Source: Akebia trifoliata | Taxonomy: Eukaryota > Streptophyta > Magnoliopsida > Ranunculales > Lardizabalaceae | DNA length: 64,000 bases | NCBI GenBank assembly: GCA_017979445.1 | Contig: CM030715.1 | Span: 32,299,756-32,363,755 of the forward strand | Reading direction: 5' to 3' | Shown here: piece by piece, positions 49,237 to 61,562 of the stretch | Position numbering within the stretch: the first letter of the stretch is position 1 | Layout: every line of letters begins with the position of its first letter | Position numbers and translations under genes: made by a program | Notes under the pieces: generated by a model | The model's database searches: none | Told to the model about the DNA's origin: nothing | Seen by the model: the letters and a program-made list of their open reading frames with translations, nothing else

Positions 49237-51320
49237 TACAACTCTTCTGAGTGTGAGCATTTGCATCTTGAGTTAGGGTCTCCTTCCATTTTTGTGCCAA
49301 ATTAAAATTTGGGCATTTTGGCCCGAAGATTTATAGAGCAATTTTCAGTTTAGTTTCACTTGCCATCGGACCTTACCTTAATGAACTATCACTGGGCTAG
49401 TTTTTGGGCCCACAACCCATGAGTTACTGCCACACTTGGTTGACCTGCTCCAAACTGAAAAACAGCTTAATTGACCATTGAACATTTTTATTATGGGCCT
49501 GAAATCCAATTCTTTTACCCATGGATTATTCCTGTTATGAAATTTTATAAAATCCTTACTCTTTGAAAGTCTAATGTTGGATTCTAGGCATGGATTTGTG
49601 TCCATAATCGAAATTTAGAATCCAATGTTTCGTTTGGTTTGGACTATAAAATTGATTATCCCATAATCGCAATCAGTAGTAGCTTAAAGTAGGATACATT
49701 TCTTCTGGTTTTTATAAATACCTTATGTAGTATTTGAAATAAAATAAAGTAGTCAAATGAGATTTGTGATTCTAGAAATCAATTTCTATAATTCTATTTT
49801 TACAATCCAAAATCAGAGTTCTGAATTAGAGTCTAACAATCCAAATCAAACCGAGATCCATACCGTGGATATAATTTTTTTTTTGGGAATATATAATGAA
49901 AAGTAAATCCATTTTAAGTCTAGATGATAAAATTGGGCAATTTGGGAGACGAGCTCCATTGAATCTAATGAATGCCTAATGCACCTGTGAAGACCACCTT
50001 GTGAACCCTACCACTCAAGTTATACAGGGTCACACACGTGATGCGACTCGAAACTAGATAAAACACCACTAGGGACGAAATCCAAAGGATGGTCAGTGTG
50101 GGACGCAAAATTTCATTGTATAAAATGGAGATATGGGTCACCTAGGAGAAATTCGATGGTCAAGGCCCGAGATACTTCTAGACGATAGATTTAAATTAGG
50201 ATTCAAAAGATCTCGAAGGAACCATCAATTATAGCTAGAATAAAAGAATCCTGATAATCTGACTCTTTTTCTGTATGGTCCCAGAACGGATCGTACAAAA
50301 AAGGGAGTCAGATTATCACGACTCAAAATAAAAGCTTCCTTCTATAATGCAACAAAAATCAGGGAATCACAACTGCGCTTGAATTAGGGTTAGAATCAAG
50401 GATACGAGGTTACACCAACTTTTTCCATATAACTAGGGCATGGGATCAACCATTAAAGTTGCATAATTGCAAATCATGAATCTACATTCTATACATTTCT
50501 TCTTGGAGTTTTTTGTCTGACTTGAGCGTCAAAGGCTTTGCAGAGTCAAATAGATCCACAGTCAAGTTCAAAAGAATCAATGGAGGTCGGATAAAAAAAA
50601 ATTACATCCATAGTCAATATACATTAAAAAACAAAATAATTATTTTGAAAGAGTGTATGATCCCATAACATGGCACAACATGAGAATAAGTAGTCTTGAA
50701 AGACAACGTCACAACCCACTAAGGAGCACCATAAGTCACATTATTTGGAAGAGTTGTGATAATCTGACCGTCGCTCTTTTTTCAGATGCCCCCATCATAG
50801 AACTGTAGATCCTTTGCTTCGGGATACACAAGAAAAAAATTTAGACTAATGATTTTTTGATGCCCCTCTTTGACACACGCCCCCATCATAAAACCATAGA
50901 TACTTTGCTTTGGCATATCTTTTGTGTCAAGATATGCAGAAAAGCAATTCCAAGACATGACATTAGTGCACGTGTTTAGACTAAAAGCATGATATGATAA
51001 AAAAAACAAGTGATTGGACCAAAAATCCCCTAAAATCTAAAAACAGAGAGGCCTTATGCATGAAAATTTTGTTTATTCTAATTTAATTTCTACCTAATTT
51101 TTCACTTACTTGATTGTCAAAAAAATTTCAAGGGAAACAAGAGGAGAATTTCAAGCAGAAGAAGCAACCTAGTTACCCACACATAAAGATCATTGTTGGA
51201 TAAATCAAAGATTAATAGTTGCTAAAAACATACGTGGTCTGTGCCAACTACCATTTTTGAGTTAGATTATCACGAATCTAAATCAAATTAGAAATCAAAC
51301 TAAAATCGAGATCTAGACAG

Positions 51321-51494
51321 TACAAACATAGTACTATGGATGACAATTTTCAATGACTGTACAAACGTAGTATTATGGATGATACAAACGTAGTACTATG
51401 GATGTAGTATTATGGATGATACAAACGTAGTACTATGGATGACAATTTTCAATGACTGTACAAACGTAGTACTATGGATGACAATTTGCAATGA
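51321..51494. repeat. Minisatellite with TACAAACGTAGTACTATGGA unit
   Basis: The unit TACAAACGTAGTACTATGGA plus TGACAATTTTCAATGAC recurs, mixed with a shorter form lacking the second half. Five or so copies with few changes. Confidence 0.9.
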
Positions 51495-51819
51495 GACATG
51501 TACAAAGATTTTTAAATGTGAAACCCTTTCCTTACTAACATTGTAAGATTTTAAGCCTTTCTAAGGGCAGTCGTACTCAAATGGATAATCACGTCAGAAA
51601 TCCAACACCACATCCCTCTAAGTTTCATTGAAAAACTTAGATCCAAAGAAATAATTTCTTTTGGACTAGATCCAAGGTTTTGAAAATGGATGGCTACTGA
51701 ACTTTCACATAACTCCTACACTTCAAGAATGAAATTCAATGGTGAATTTTTTTATTTTTTTTTCAAAATTCATAGTATTTCGCCTTCTACAACCTTAAAG
51801 CAATAAATTGTGTTTTTGA

Positions 51820-52768
51820 AGGGGTGATCTTAACTTAATCCGCAAACACAAGTTGAAAATGACATGAAATTGATTGGTTTGGGTTAAGCTTAATTGGGTT
51901 TGGGTCATAATATTGTCAATCAATCTAACACGATTATTAAATGAGTTGGGGCTAGGTTAGGGGTGTCAACCAGCATAATCCGTTTTGACACGTTTAGTTA
52001 TTCTGTCATTAACATGTAGTTTTAAATATATCAACACTTATTTTAGAATTTTTTAAATTACCTATTTTTCCTTAGAATTTTCTAAAACTTTTTTTATAAT
52101 ATTTTTTTTTTCAAATTCTATAAAATATAAAGTACATTTTTAGATATTTTTCAAATAATTAATGATTATATATTTTGAAAATAAAAAATACTTTCCTTAC
52201 TAAGTTATTTATTTATATATTTTTTAACCTATTTTATTTTCATTTAAATCTAGAGGCATCCAATGTTTGATTCCTAACATGGTGGTTCGTGTGGGCAAAT
52301 AAGATTTAAGATCTTACTAAATAAGACTCGTATGCCTCATGTGATAATGAAATAAACTTTGCTTAGCCAATAATAATAACAATAATGAAAAATACTTTCC
52401 TAGTATAGTAAGAAAATTTTTCTGACTACATCCCCTTATGGCATCTGAAAATATAATTAGATGCCATATGATTGTAAAGGATAAAATTCTATTAACTTTG
52501 AATTTTTATTTTTAAAAAGAAAGTTATTTTTCACCATTGAACCTAGTTTATATACGGTTGTGTGACTTTATTTTTAGTAATGATATTTTATTTTTGATGG
52601 TAGAAATAGAACTTATTTTTTTCAATTAAGATTAAAATTTTATTAAACATGTTATATATGGGTTTGAATTTTAATTGTTGACACGATTATTAAATGAGTT
52701 TGGTAAAATTTTCATAATAACTTGCCTCAACATGACTGAACACACGACCCGACCCATTGCCACATTAA
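51820..52768. mobile_element. hAT-type element with perfect 8-bp duplication
   Basis: GTTTTTGA flanks it at 51812-51819 and 52769-52776. The start AGGGGTGATCTTAAC and the end CCCATTGCCACATTAA are weakly inverted. Internal GTTAGGGGTGTCAACC and CGACCCGACCCATT match the hAT element at 35426. 949 bp, no ORF. Confidence 0.75.
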
Positions 52769-52776
52769 GTTTTTGA

Positions 52777-54596
52777 ATGCCAAGACCCTTAGTAAGAGTG
52801 AAATCCTTACTCACTTAGTAAGGTTAGGGGCACTGACTTATTTAATACCCAAACAATGATGGAAAAGAAACATTTCACAAGAAATTTTAAAGATGTTCCC
52901 TTTCTTCCTAAAGCAGAGGCATTAGAATGCAAAGTTATGTTCTAACTAAATTCCAACTCTACCTGAAAACTTGAAATGACCTCCCAACATTTCTACACTT
53001 TTTATTGGGGAAATTATAAAAAAAAATCTAATTAAATAAATATTTATTAGAAAAATATTTATTTTTGTAAAATTACAAAACCGAACCGAAATCGCCACTT
53101 GAAATGGTGCAATGTACTATTATTTTGTTTAATTTCTTAAAATTTCCACCACTTGAAGTGATGCAATATTTTAATTAAAAAAAAAAAAAAACTTTCCAAC
53201 CCCTTAAAGCAGCGCAATTTTCTTATGAGAGAGAGAAAGATAGAGTAGTTACCTGAACAAACTTTAATTTATGAATCTTGTTAACATGACTAACTTAATA
53301 AGATTTCAAATCTTACTAAGGATCATTGATCCCACATGGATTATCAAATTAGCAATCCAACAACATAGAATTCTAGTTTTCATGAAAAACCTCATATCCA
53401 AAAAAAAAAAGTTCTTTTAGGGTAATGGTAGGTATTGATATTGGATGGGTACCAAACTCTGAAGATTTAAAACTAAAATTAAACGGTGAAAATTAACTTG
53501 TTTTTTTTTTTTTTTTTTTAAGTTCCTAGAATTACTCCTTTTATAACCGTGCGACATCAAATCATAAAGTTCTTAGAATTTCTCCTTCTATGAAATTCCC
53601 CATCATAAAATTCAAGTCTATGTTGTTAATTTGTAATTTAGTATATACCTTGGAGTGTATTCTAACATCATTAATTTGTGACGTACAAAAAAAAAATCTA
53701 ATGTTGCAAGATTATAATGGAAAAAATTCTAAGAATTAAAAAAAAAATAAAAACAAAAACAAAATTAATTTTCACCATTTTATTTTTGTTTTAAATTTTG
53801 AGAGTTTGATAGTCATCCAATTTCAACACTATTATGTCCAAAAGGATTTTTATTTTTGAATATAAATTTTTTCATGAAAATTAGAATTTTGTTTTGTTGG
53901 ATTATTAATTTGATAATCCATGTGGACTCTATAACTCTTAATAAGATTTGCAATCTTATTAAATTAGTCATGAAAGTAAGATATATAATTAGTTCAAATA
54001 TTTTTTAATAAATAATTATTTAATAAAATTATATATATATATATATATATATAATTTTTTCATTTTATTTACATACATTTGAATTTCCCGCCCAATCTAA
54101 TCCATCATCGTAAATATTTGATGTACCTACCACATGCAAACAACAACACTTGTATCATATAATAATAAAAAAAATATTAAATGTCTCCATAACGCATGGT
54201 CAGTAGTCAGTAACTGTAGCTATCGCTATCGTCACACAGGTCAGTAACAGTACTTCAGTTGTAACATAAATTATAAAACTCCCAATCACCATTAATCGAC
54301 ACATCATCCTTCGTCATCCCAAATAGAATCTTCTTGGGACACGACAAAAACTAATTATATTCTCTTCTTTTCAGTGGATATCCGTCCTCCCTAAGAACGA
54401 TCGTACTCCATAATATTAACACAAAGGAGGAGGAGTAGGAGGAGGACACTATGTTTCCACGTGCCAGTTCAGAAATCTCTCTCAAACCCGATGATAAGAA
54501 ACCATGGAGGAATAGAATCTTGTCACGTGAGCCCATGTGACGTGTGTCTAAGATCCTCTTCTCTTAGCGCGCCGTTTCTTTCTTTCTTTCTTTCTT
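52777..54596. other. Intergenic, no gene recognised
   Basis: Holds a large foldback (53285-53972), a TA tract (54030-54053) and a GAGAGAGAAAGA patch at 53227. Downstream of the minus-strand TRM-like gene, so its 3' UTR should lie near 54300-54596. Confidence 0.6.
53285..53972. mobile_element. Large foldback transposon, 688 bp, arms over 200 bp
   Basis: The left arm CATGACTAACTTAATAAGAT and the right arm, read inverted as CATGACTAATTTAATAAGAT, pair for over 200 bp, including CACATGGATTATCAAATTAG. One-arm relatives occur near 15060-15200 (AGL6 intron 1) and 51530-51680. No clear target duplication, no ORF. Confidence 0.8.
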
Positions 54597-56795
54597 TTAG
54601 GGTATGTTACAGTAATATGACGTCAGACGAAGATGGAAACAAACAGCGGTTTCATGAACGAGTGAGTCAAGAATGTCTCGTTCGATCTCGAACACAATAG
54701 ACTCAGTCTCATCTAACATAGGCAACGTGCGTACGTTAGCATCTGTAAGGTCCTTCTGTATTAGTGCATCAATATCTTGAAGTACCACACAATTCGCAGA
54801 AGGAAAGCTTTGAATCTCAGAACACAATTCTTGCAGAAGCTGATCTCCTCTCGTCCGCTTTTTCTCAAAATCTGAAATTTTTGTTTCCAAACTAAGAACC
54901 CATGGCTTCATCTTCATGTACTTTTCTACGAGAATCTCGTCCACAAGATTGAAAATCAATTTTCTGTTCCATCGATGTTTCAAGAAACCAGTAATGGTGG
55001 TGATGGGGATTGAGGAATGTTCTAGAAGGTTGAAGATTGATGGGTCGAGAGGGTGAGATGGAGAAAACCATCTTGAGAAGGAAACATGGGTGTTTCTGTA
55101 AATTCCCGTACATTTGAGGATATCAGTTACGTACCACCGAAACTGATCCGTAACAGAGATGTTTCGGTTCTTGTTGTCGTCTCGGTCATTGAGCGGTTCT
55201 TTGTACGGTGTCCGGCTCGAACAACTAGATAACCGTGAATTTGATTTTGAAGCTTGGGCTGGTCGTGTCTGTTTGTGTTACAAACCAGGAAACAATAAAG
55301 AAGATTGAATCAAATTTGAAATTTTCAATTAAAAGAGAAAAAGAGAGATTAGAGATGTAAAATTTACCAGTTTTTGAGTTTGAAAGGATGGAACATCGTT
55401 TGATAATGGGGTTTTCTTGCATTTCTTGTCTGAAATCTTTGGATTTGCTTTTGATGGAGTGAAGCGTTCACAGCTAGCTTTCTTGCATTTCTTGATTGTC
55501 TGATGCCGTTGTAACGGTTGAGATTTAGGTTTTGATGAATCTTTCAATTCTTTTGTTGTTGTTGTTGGTGGTGGTGGTGGTGTAGGTGGACGAGGCTTGG
55601 ATTCGGGTTTTCGAGAGTAAAAGATCTGCTCTTGAGATGTTGAAACTGGTTTGTTTTTAGTTTCCATGAATCTAAAACGAGGTGAACAAGTTGGTGATTC
55701 CTCACCAATTTCTGTAAGACGCTTTGGCTTCTTGGATTTGAGAGTTAAAGCGTCTCCTTCAATGGGTTTCGATCTTCTACTGGTGGTGGTGTTTGTTATA
55801 TCGACACCCATTTTTCTGCCAAGTTTTTCTTTAACTTGCTTGACTATCTGTCGAGAATAATGGCTTGGGCTTCTGTTTTCTTGATCAAATTTCCAATCTT
55901 TCTTTCTTAACTTCTGTTCGCTTGAAACAACTCTTCTTAAGTAATCGAATTCTTCAGAGACCATTATATTCTCTTTGTGGATTTGAAGAGAAAGTCTGGA
56001 TTCTACATCTGATCTTCTTGCTGATGAGATTCTTGGAGTTTCAGGCAGTGAACGTGACCCTGCCATCTCAAACCTGTCTTCATTCTCTACTAATCTATTG
56101 GTTTTGCTATGGATTTGTCGTCGAAATTGAACCCCATTTTGCTCTCGAGAGTAGTGTTCATGATGGGTTTTTGAAGATGAAGGAGACAATGAATCTGGCA
56201 AGATTTCAAGACCCATTAATCGAGCTACAAGATTTGGAGTCTTTGTTCCAGGAGAGCTACAGATCTCTGAAGATGAAGAAGATTCAGCCACTTTTGTGTG
56301 GAGGCGAAGAATCTCAACCTGTAGTTTTTCAGATCAAATTAGATATAAAGATTTAAACATAATTATTACTTACTGACAAAAAAATTTGATTTGATTTTTT
56401 TTTTACTTACAGGGATATAAGAATCTTCTTCTTTCAACTCTTTTGATAATGATGAAGTTCCAATAAGCACACCACCACCCTCCTCTGATTCCAAGCTATT
56501 TCTTGGTGCTTCTGTGCCTAAATTATGAAACCCAGTATCAAAATTCAATCTTTTTTTCTTCTAAAAGAGAAAGAAAGAGAAATTAAATAATTAATTTACC
56601 TTTAATGATAGTGGTGTCATCTTGAAGGATGGATGAGTTGGGTTTGAAACAGGGTTGATGAGTGATGGAGGAGAACTGAAACTGTTGAAAATCAAAGAGA
56701 TTAAGTACACCACTCATGCAACCTGGGCTCTCTCTATTGTTATCTCCTCTTCTTAGAGACCGACCACCACCCCAATTATACCACTCTTTTCCCAT
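54597..56795 (-). CDS. TRM/LONGIFOLIA-like protein with VARLMGLE and DUF4378-type regions, 4 coding exons, 641 aa
   Basis: Minus-strand exons in order are 56795-56600, 56517-56411, 56318-55368 and 55268-54597, joined in frame with GT-AG introns, 1926 nt with stop. The start at 56795 gives MGKEWYNWGGGRSLRRG, followed by the conserved CMSGVLNLFDF block near residues 36-46. VARLMGLE at 132-139 is a signature of the DUF3741/TRM family. The middle is Ser-, Lys- and Pro-rich with a Pro run (PPTPPPPP). The C-terminal part from about 462 (WYVTDILKC) through FNLVDEIL resembles DUF4378. Related TRM proteins bind TON1 or microtubules and influence cell shape or division planes; the role here is inferred from that family. 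An in-frame ATG upstream at 56900 would add 35 residues, so the start has some uncertainty. Confidence 0.9.
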
Positions 56796-57060
56796 AACTG
56801 AACTTAGACTGTATGTTTTGGGAGAAACAAAGACACAAAGAAAGAAAAGTAAAAGGGATGGCAAATCAGAGTGAAAAAGACTGAAGTTTGAAGCTCTCAA
56901 GTAGAAGAAAAGCTAAAGCTTATTACCCTCTTAAGCGTAAAAAGTGGATCCACGAGAGAACAACTGAGCAAAAAGAAAGAGAGAGAGAGGAAATATTCTC
57001 TCTTTTTTTTTTTCTTTCTTCCCTTGTTGAGTTTCTCTCTTTTCTCTTATCCGTTATCTA
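56796..57060 (-). promoter_or_regulatory. Probable 5' leader and promoter of the TRM-like gene
   Basis: Read on the minus strand, this stretch includes AAAAAAAAAGAGAGAATATT and CTCTCTCTCTTTCTTTTTGC upstream of the ATG at 56795. An in-frame ATG at 56900 lies in it. The transcription start is unknown. Confidence 0.35.
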
Positions 57061-58087
57061 AGCTACACTAACTCACAAGTCACACCAACAGCTCTTATTG
57101 GGAATTGAAACAACTGGAAATGACGAAATTACCCTATCAGACATCAGCTCACTTCACGAAACGATTCCAACGTCCTCTCCACTAATATTATTGTTTTAAA
57201 TGTTAGGGATCCACACTCCTACGTCTTACTTAATTCCAAGAGTTGTTGTATACTGTGCTTCCGGATGTTCTTTAACTACCAATCTCCCTATATCCAAAGA
57301 ATATTAGCTTGCTTGATTTTGGGTGATCAAGTGGTGCGTAAAGGAAGATAGGGAGTGGAGAGGCTATCTGACTCCTTAAACTACAGGATATAAACTTCAC
57401 ACTACGAGATTATTTATAGTTTAATTGGTTGATGAGATATGTAAGTGTCCCCACCAAACTTTACCCTGACCATGGTTAAAGCTGATTTCAAGATCGAAAT
57501 TAGTGATTTCTTGACCACGTATGCTTCACATGCAAGGGGACGAAATCAATGATTTTTAAAAATCAAATGATCCTGATTTGATTCTGCTGAGTCAGAACGA
57601 GATCTTCAAAGTCCGAGCGATCTGTTCCATGTAAATCGAGGTTGATCAAAACTCAAAAGCCTGGTCAAATCAGTCAAATTCTTTGCAAAATGTCGTATTT
57701 TTATTTTTATTTTAATTTTAATTGATTGATTTAAAAGATTTGGATTACTTTTGTTGATTTTTATTGTGCATATATAAGAGACATTCGTGATTGACTAAAA
57801 TCAGACTTTATTATATAATTGTGCTGCACGATATACAAAAAATCTCATTTTCAAGAGTCAATATGCCGTGAAATAAAACCATAAACCAAATAACTCCCAA
57901 AAGGGATGTCGAGTTTGTTTTGATACACTTAAAAAAAAAGTTTACTTTGAAAGTTAAAACATTTGTTTGAATTAATTTTAAAAATGAAAAAATTTTAACT
58001 TAAAAAAAAAAAAAAAAATTACTTTCTAATTTTTAAGAGTTACTTTGTTTCAAAACTACTTTATTCTTAATTATATTTTAAGGAGTT

Positions 58088-58312
58088 ATGATAATATGAC
58101 TTTATCCATGTGGCATACTCAATCGACATTCCTGATGTGACATGTTCGAAAAGTGTAGATCTATACATCTTGGGATATACGGTTCTCTTGGGATACATTT
58201 TTTATGGGAAAGTGCAGTTATGTATCTCGAGATGTGTAGATCTACGATTTTGAACATGTCTCATCATGGGGTGTCGATTAAGTATGCCAGATGGGTAAGT
58301 CAGATTATCATG
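58088..58312. mobile_element. Foldback MITE-like element
   Basis: ATGATAATATGACTTTATCC and the inverted ATGATAATCTGACTTACCCA form the ends. An inner pair, GTGTAGATCTATACATCTTG and GATGTGTAGATCTACG, flanks the loop. Related to 27083-27244. Confidence 0.7.
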
Positions 58313-58781
58313 ATTCTATTCTAATACTCACAAATATATATTCCAATAAAAGAGTGCACACAAGAAACTCCAAAAATCATAGTGAGGAGTTGTGGTACAA
58401 TGAGCAGATACCAAAATGGTTATTATCTATGTGAAACTAAGATAGCTACACATCATGAATAAAAAACAAGAAATAAATCATCAAAGTATTTTTTACACAA
58501 CAATATCTATTAATCTCAAGAATTTAGGACCAGTTAAAAGAATCATGTTCCTCTAATCAACTGTACTCATGGCGACAATCCACTGGCATGATACCTAATT
58601 TTGGATCCTACCATTAGTGGAACGGGACATATCAAGTTGCCAATTTCAAAGTTTCCAAACTTGATAAGTTGATTTACTATTAATTTTTTTAATCAATAAA
58701 CACATTTTTAATTACGTCAATAACTACATGATGGAACCTATTAAATCAAAGTATACAGGAGAACAATGCAAAAGTGACTTC

Positions 58782-58902
58782 AAGATTGGACCTCACATTG
58801 TATCATGACGTGAAAGTATATGGGAATCATAGATGTTTTTCGTCCAGATATAAGTTAAAAGCATTTATGATTCCTATCCACTTTCACATCAAGGTCTAAT
58901 CT
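58782..58902. mobile_element. Small foldback (MITE-like) element
   Basis: AAGATTGGACCTCACATTGT pairs with the inverted AAGATTAGACCTTGATGTGA. The centre has GGGAATCATAGATG and GCATTTATGATTCC, again the CATAGAT loop theme. Confidence 0.65.
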
Positions 58903-59187
58903 TGAGGTAACTGTACGAAATCATAGATGCTTCTGTACATAAGTCCATTTCATCAAAGTGTGTATTGAGGTCACTCTTGCCTTATTTTTACCCAATAAGT
59001 TAACTAGCACTTTTTAAAGTTGACTTACCATAAGAGTTTTAACATTACGAACTTGGAATCAAAACCTTGTCTTCATCCACTTACTTATCAAGGAAAAAAA
59101 AAATGTTCCCGTTCAAGAAAATTATATGTTATAAAAATAAAAATAAAAAAAATAAAAAAATATTTGAAAGATAAAGAAACTATAATT

Positions 59188-59549
59188 GGGTCCGTTCATC
59201 ACTCTAAGCTTTACCCTACACTTTAACAAACATGTTTTGTCCTACATGGGTTAGAAGTTTTGGAATAGGCTGATTTTTGATGAGGATGATCTCCTCACCA
59301 AAAATCAGCCCATTCCAAAACTTCTAACCCCATAAAAAATAGTTTACAAAAAATGGACGGTCCACGATTTTTCAACTTGTAAACATGGGGTTAAAAATAT
59401 CGGAATGGACTGATTTTTGGTGAGGATGATCTTCTAATCATAGAGATCATCCTCACCAAAAATCAACCCATTCCAAAACTTCTAACCCATGTAGGACAAA
59501 ATACGTTTGTTAAAGTGTAGGGTAAAACTTAGGGTGTTGAACATTTCCC
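59188..59549. mobile_element. Mutator-like MITE, double-hairpin family, fourth end type, with 9-bp target duplication
   Basis: Perfect ACTATAATT lies at 59179-59187 and 59550-59558. The 362-bp element starts GGGTCCGTTCATCACTCTAA and ends inverted as GGGAAATGTTCAACACCCTA; the arms continue to TTTTGTCCTACATGGGTTAG. The two internal hairpins and the spacer with ATGGACGGTCCACGATTTTT match the other copies. Confidence 0.9.
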
Positions 59550-59664
59550 ACTATAATTATGAAAAGGAGTCGTGCTTGAGCAATAATAACATTGAAATGC
59601 ACATCGACTTTGACATTATGATGTGATGATGATGTGATGATGGTGCATACATAACCGTAGAGAT

Positions 59665-59858
59665 TAGAAGATCATCCTCACCAAAACTTCTAACCACCCA
59701 TGTAGGACAAAATACGTTTGTTAAAGTGTAGGGTAAAGCTTAGGGTGTTGAACATTTCCCACTATAATTATGAAAAGGAGTCATGCTTGAGCAATAATAA
59801 CATTGAAATGCACATCGAGTTTGACATAATGATGTGATGATGGTGCATACATAACCAT
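59665..59858. repeat. Partial tandem duplicate of the MITE 3' half plus flank
   Basis: Repeats 59440-59657 with small deletions: the MITE right end, the ACTATAATT flank and then ATGAAAAGGAGTCATGCTTG up to GGTGCATACATAACC. It shows that the flanking DNA was duplicated after insertion. Confidence 0.8.
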
Positions 59859-59935
59859 AGATGCTTTTCATCAAGATAAGCATATGTGATTATGTGTGCA
59901 CCACCACCACATCACAATGTACATTTTTAATGTTA

Positions 59936-60555
59936 GGGTATGTTTGATTGCACATGGAAAATAGGGTGGAAAATGACATTTTTCAAGTGTTTGATTGCAC
60001 ATGGAAATGGAAATTCATTTTCCACCCCATTTAAAAAGTCCACTAAATCATAGATTTCATTTTCCCACCCATATGGGTGGAAAAATGAAATCCACCCATA
60101 TTTTCTATCATCAATTCTTCCCTACCACCACCACCACCACCATTACACTAACCTCGCCTTCGTCGTAATCGCTGTCATCACCATCGTCGTCCTAGTTGGT
60201 TCCGTCTCCGACTACCTTTTCTCTCTCTCTTCTTCTTTTTCTTCTTCTCTTTCTCCATCCCTTATCTCCTCCGCCACCACCACCACCACGTTCTCCCCCC
60301 ATCTTCCTCACCACCACCGTCTCCACATCCCTCCCCCTCCCTCTTCCTCGTCATCTTCTTCTTCCTCTCCCCCTCCTCTCATCTTCTTCCTCATTCTCCT
60401 CTTTTTCTTTTTTCTCATATTATTTTTCCATGATTTTATCAAAGTGAAATCAAATAATGAAATTTGATTTTCCAATCCTATCTATTTTTCACAACTAATT
60501 TTCCATGGATTTCAAATTCCATGGAAAGTGACTTTCCATGCAATCAAACATACCC
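59936..60555. mobile_element. Harbinger/Tourist-like MITE, 620 bp
   Basis: The ends GGGTATGTTTGATTGCACAT and the inverted GGGTATGTTTGATTGCATGG are near identical, with TTA on both sides, the 3-bp target typical of PIF/Harbinger. The middle holds CCACCACCACCACCACC and a CTTCTTCTT-rich pyrimidine block. That block creates a Pro/Ser/Leu-rich ORF (60196-60447) that is not a gene. Confidence 0.8.
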
Positions 60556-61562
60556 TTAATTCAGCATTATCCTATGAAAAATCCTAGATCTATCTCTTTA
60601 TTTCGAACTCTAGTTGCCTTGGACTGGGTTGAGTTGAGACGAACGAGTTTAAAAAGGAGGATAAGGTTAGTGGGTCAAGAGCGTGTTATAGGGTCCACTC
60701 CCTAGTAATGTAGGGTGGGGGCCTCACCCATCACATGTGTCCAGTTTTATCTCATTGATCTGAGGAAGGAGTAGTTGGGGAGGGAGAGAGGACAAGGCGC
60801 AGTTTCCATTCTTTGTACCCTTGAATTAAGCACAATATGTCCCACATTTTCCGTCATTTAGCTGGTACACGTGGCAGATTCTCTGATACCAACTTCAGCT
60901 ACTGCTATACCTGAGTTATTGTTTGTAATTCTATGTACTACACATATGGGCCATGGCCCACCCTATATATACCAGTAGGATTACTATTTCAAATTCAAAG
61001 AAATCCTCTCTTCCGCGGCAAAACTTAATGATACAGTGTTGAGTGGTGTACCATATTGTGATGAAAAAGATCATAGTAAACCAGATGTGGCTGATTGATT
61101 TTCATGCTACGTTCTAGGGCTGTCAAGTGGATCCCTCGGCCCGGTCCACTCAAAAAATAACGTTAAGGGCCCGTAAAAATTAACTTTCGTTTTTTATTTA
61201 CGTTACTTGATGCAATTGTTGGGTTCGTTGGATTCTATGTGACACAAGAAGAATTAAAGCTGATTTCCTCTTTAGAGCTGGGTTAGGTTCAATCAAACTC
61301 ACCTGGGCCTATTAAAATCTAATTTGGGCTAAGCTGACTAAGGCTTGACAGGGGTTTAGACCTCTTTTAGGGTTGGATTAGGATTCATCCAAACCCGACC
61401 CGAACCCACCCATTGTCAACTTTGGTGTGGGAAAATCAAAACCCCTTTTTTTTTTTTTGATAGTTTTGGTGGTTAAATAAGGGGGACAATGAGAGCAGAG
61501 AGGAGGAGCGTCTGGTACCTTGGCTTTTGTAAGGAAGGGATTGAAACCTAAGATCAGACCAA

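Larger units (their letters stand above)
48515..51811. other. Intergenic after the golgin-like gene
   Basis: The first few hundred bases should be its 3' UTR. A foldback lies at 49047-49236, a related loop pattern at 50760-50960, and a minisatellite at 51321-51494. No gene was recognised. Confidence 0.6.
57061..59187. other. Intergenic, no gene recognised
   Basis: Two foldbacks (58088-58312, 58782-58902). Otherwise AT-rich, no protein-like ORF. Confidence 0.55.

Noticed and set aside
55865..56356. A 163-residue plus-strand ORF
   Set aside because: It is the antisense shadow of TRM-like exon 3, which has family motifs and correct splice sites on the other strand.
60196..60447. Proline-rich 83-residue ORF
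   Set aside because: It lies wholly in the pyrimidine and CCA repeats inside a Harbinger-like MITE.
61110..61420. hAT element
   Set aside because: The left end resembles TAGGGCTGTCAA-type ends, but no inverted right end or target duplication could be fixed.
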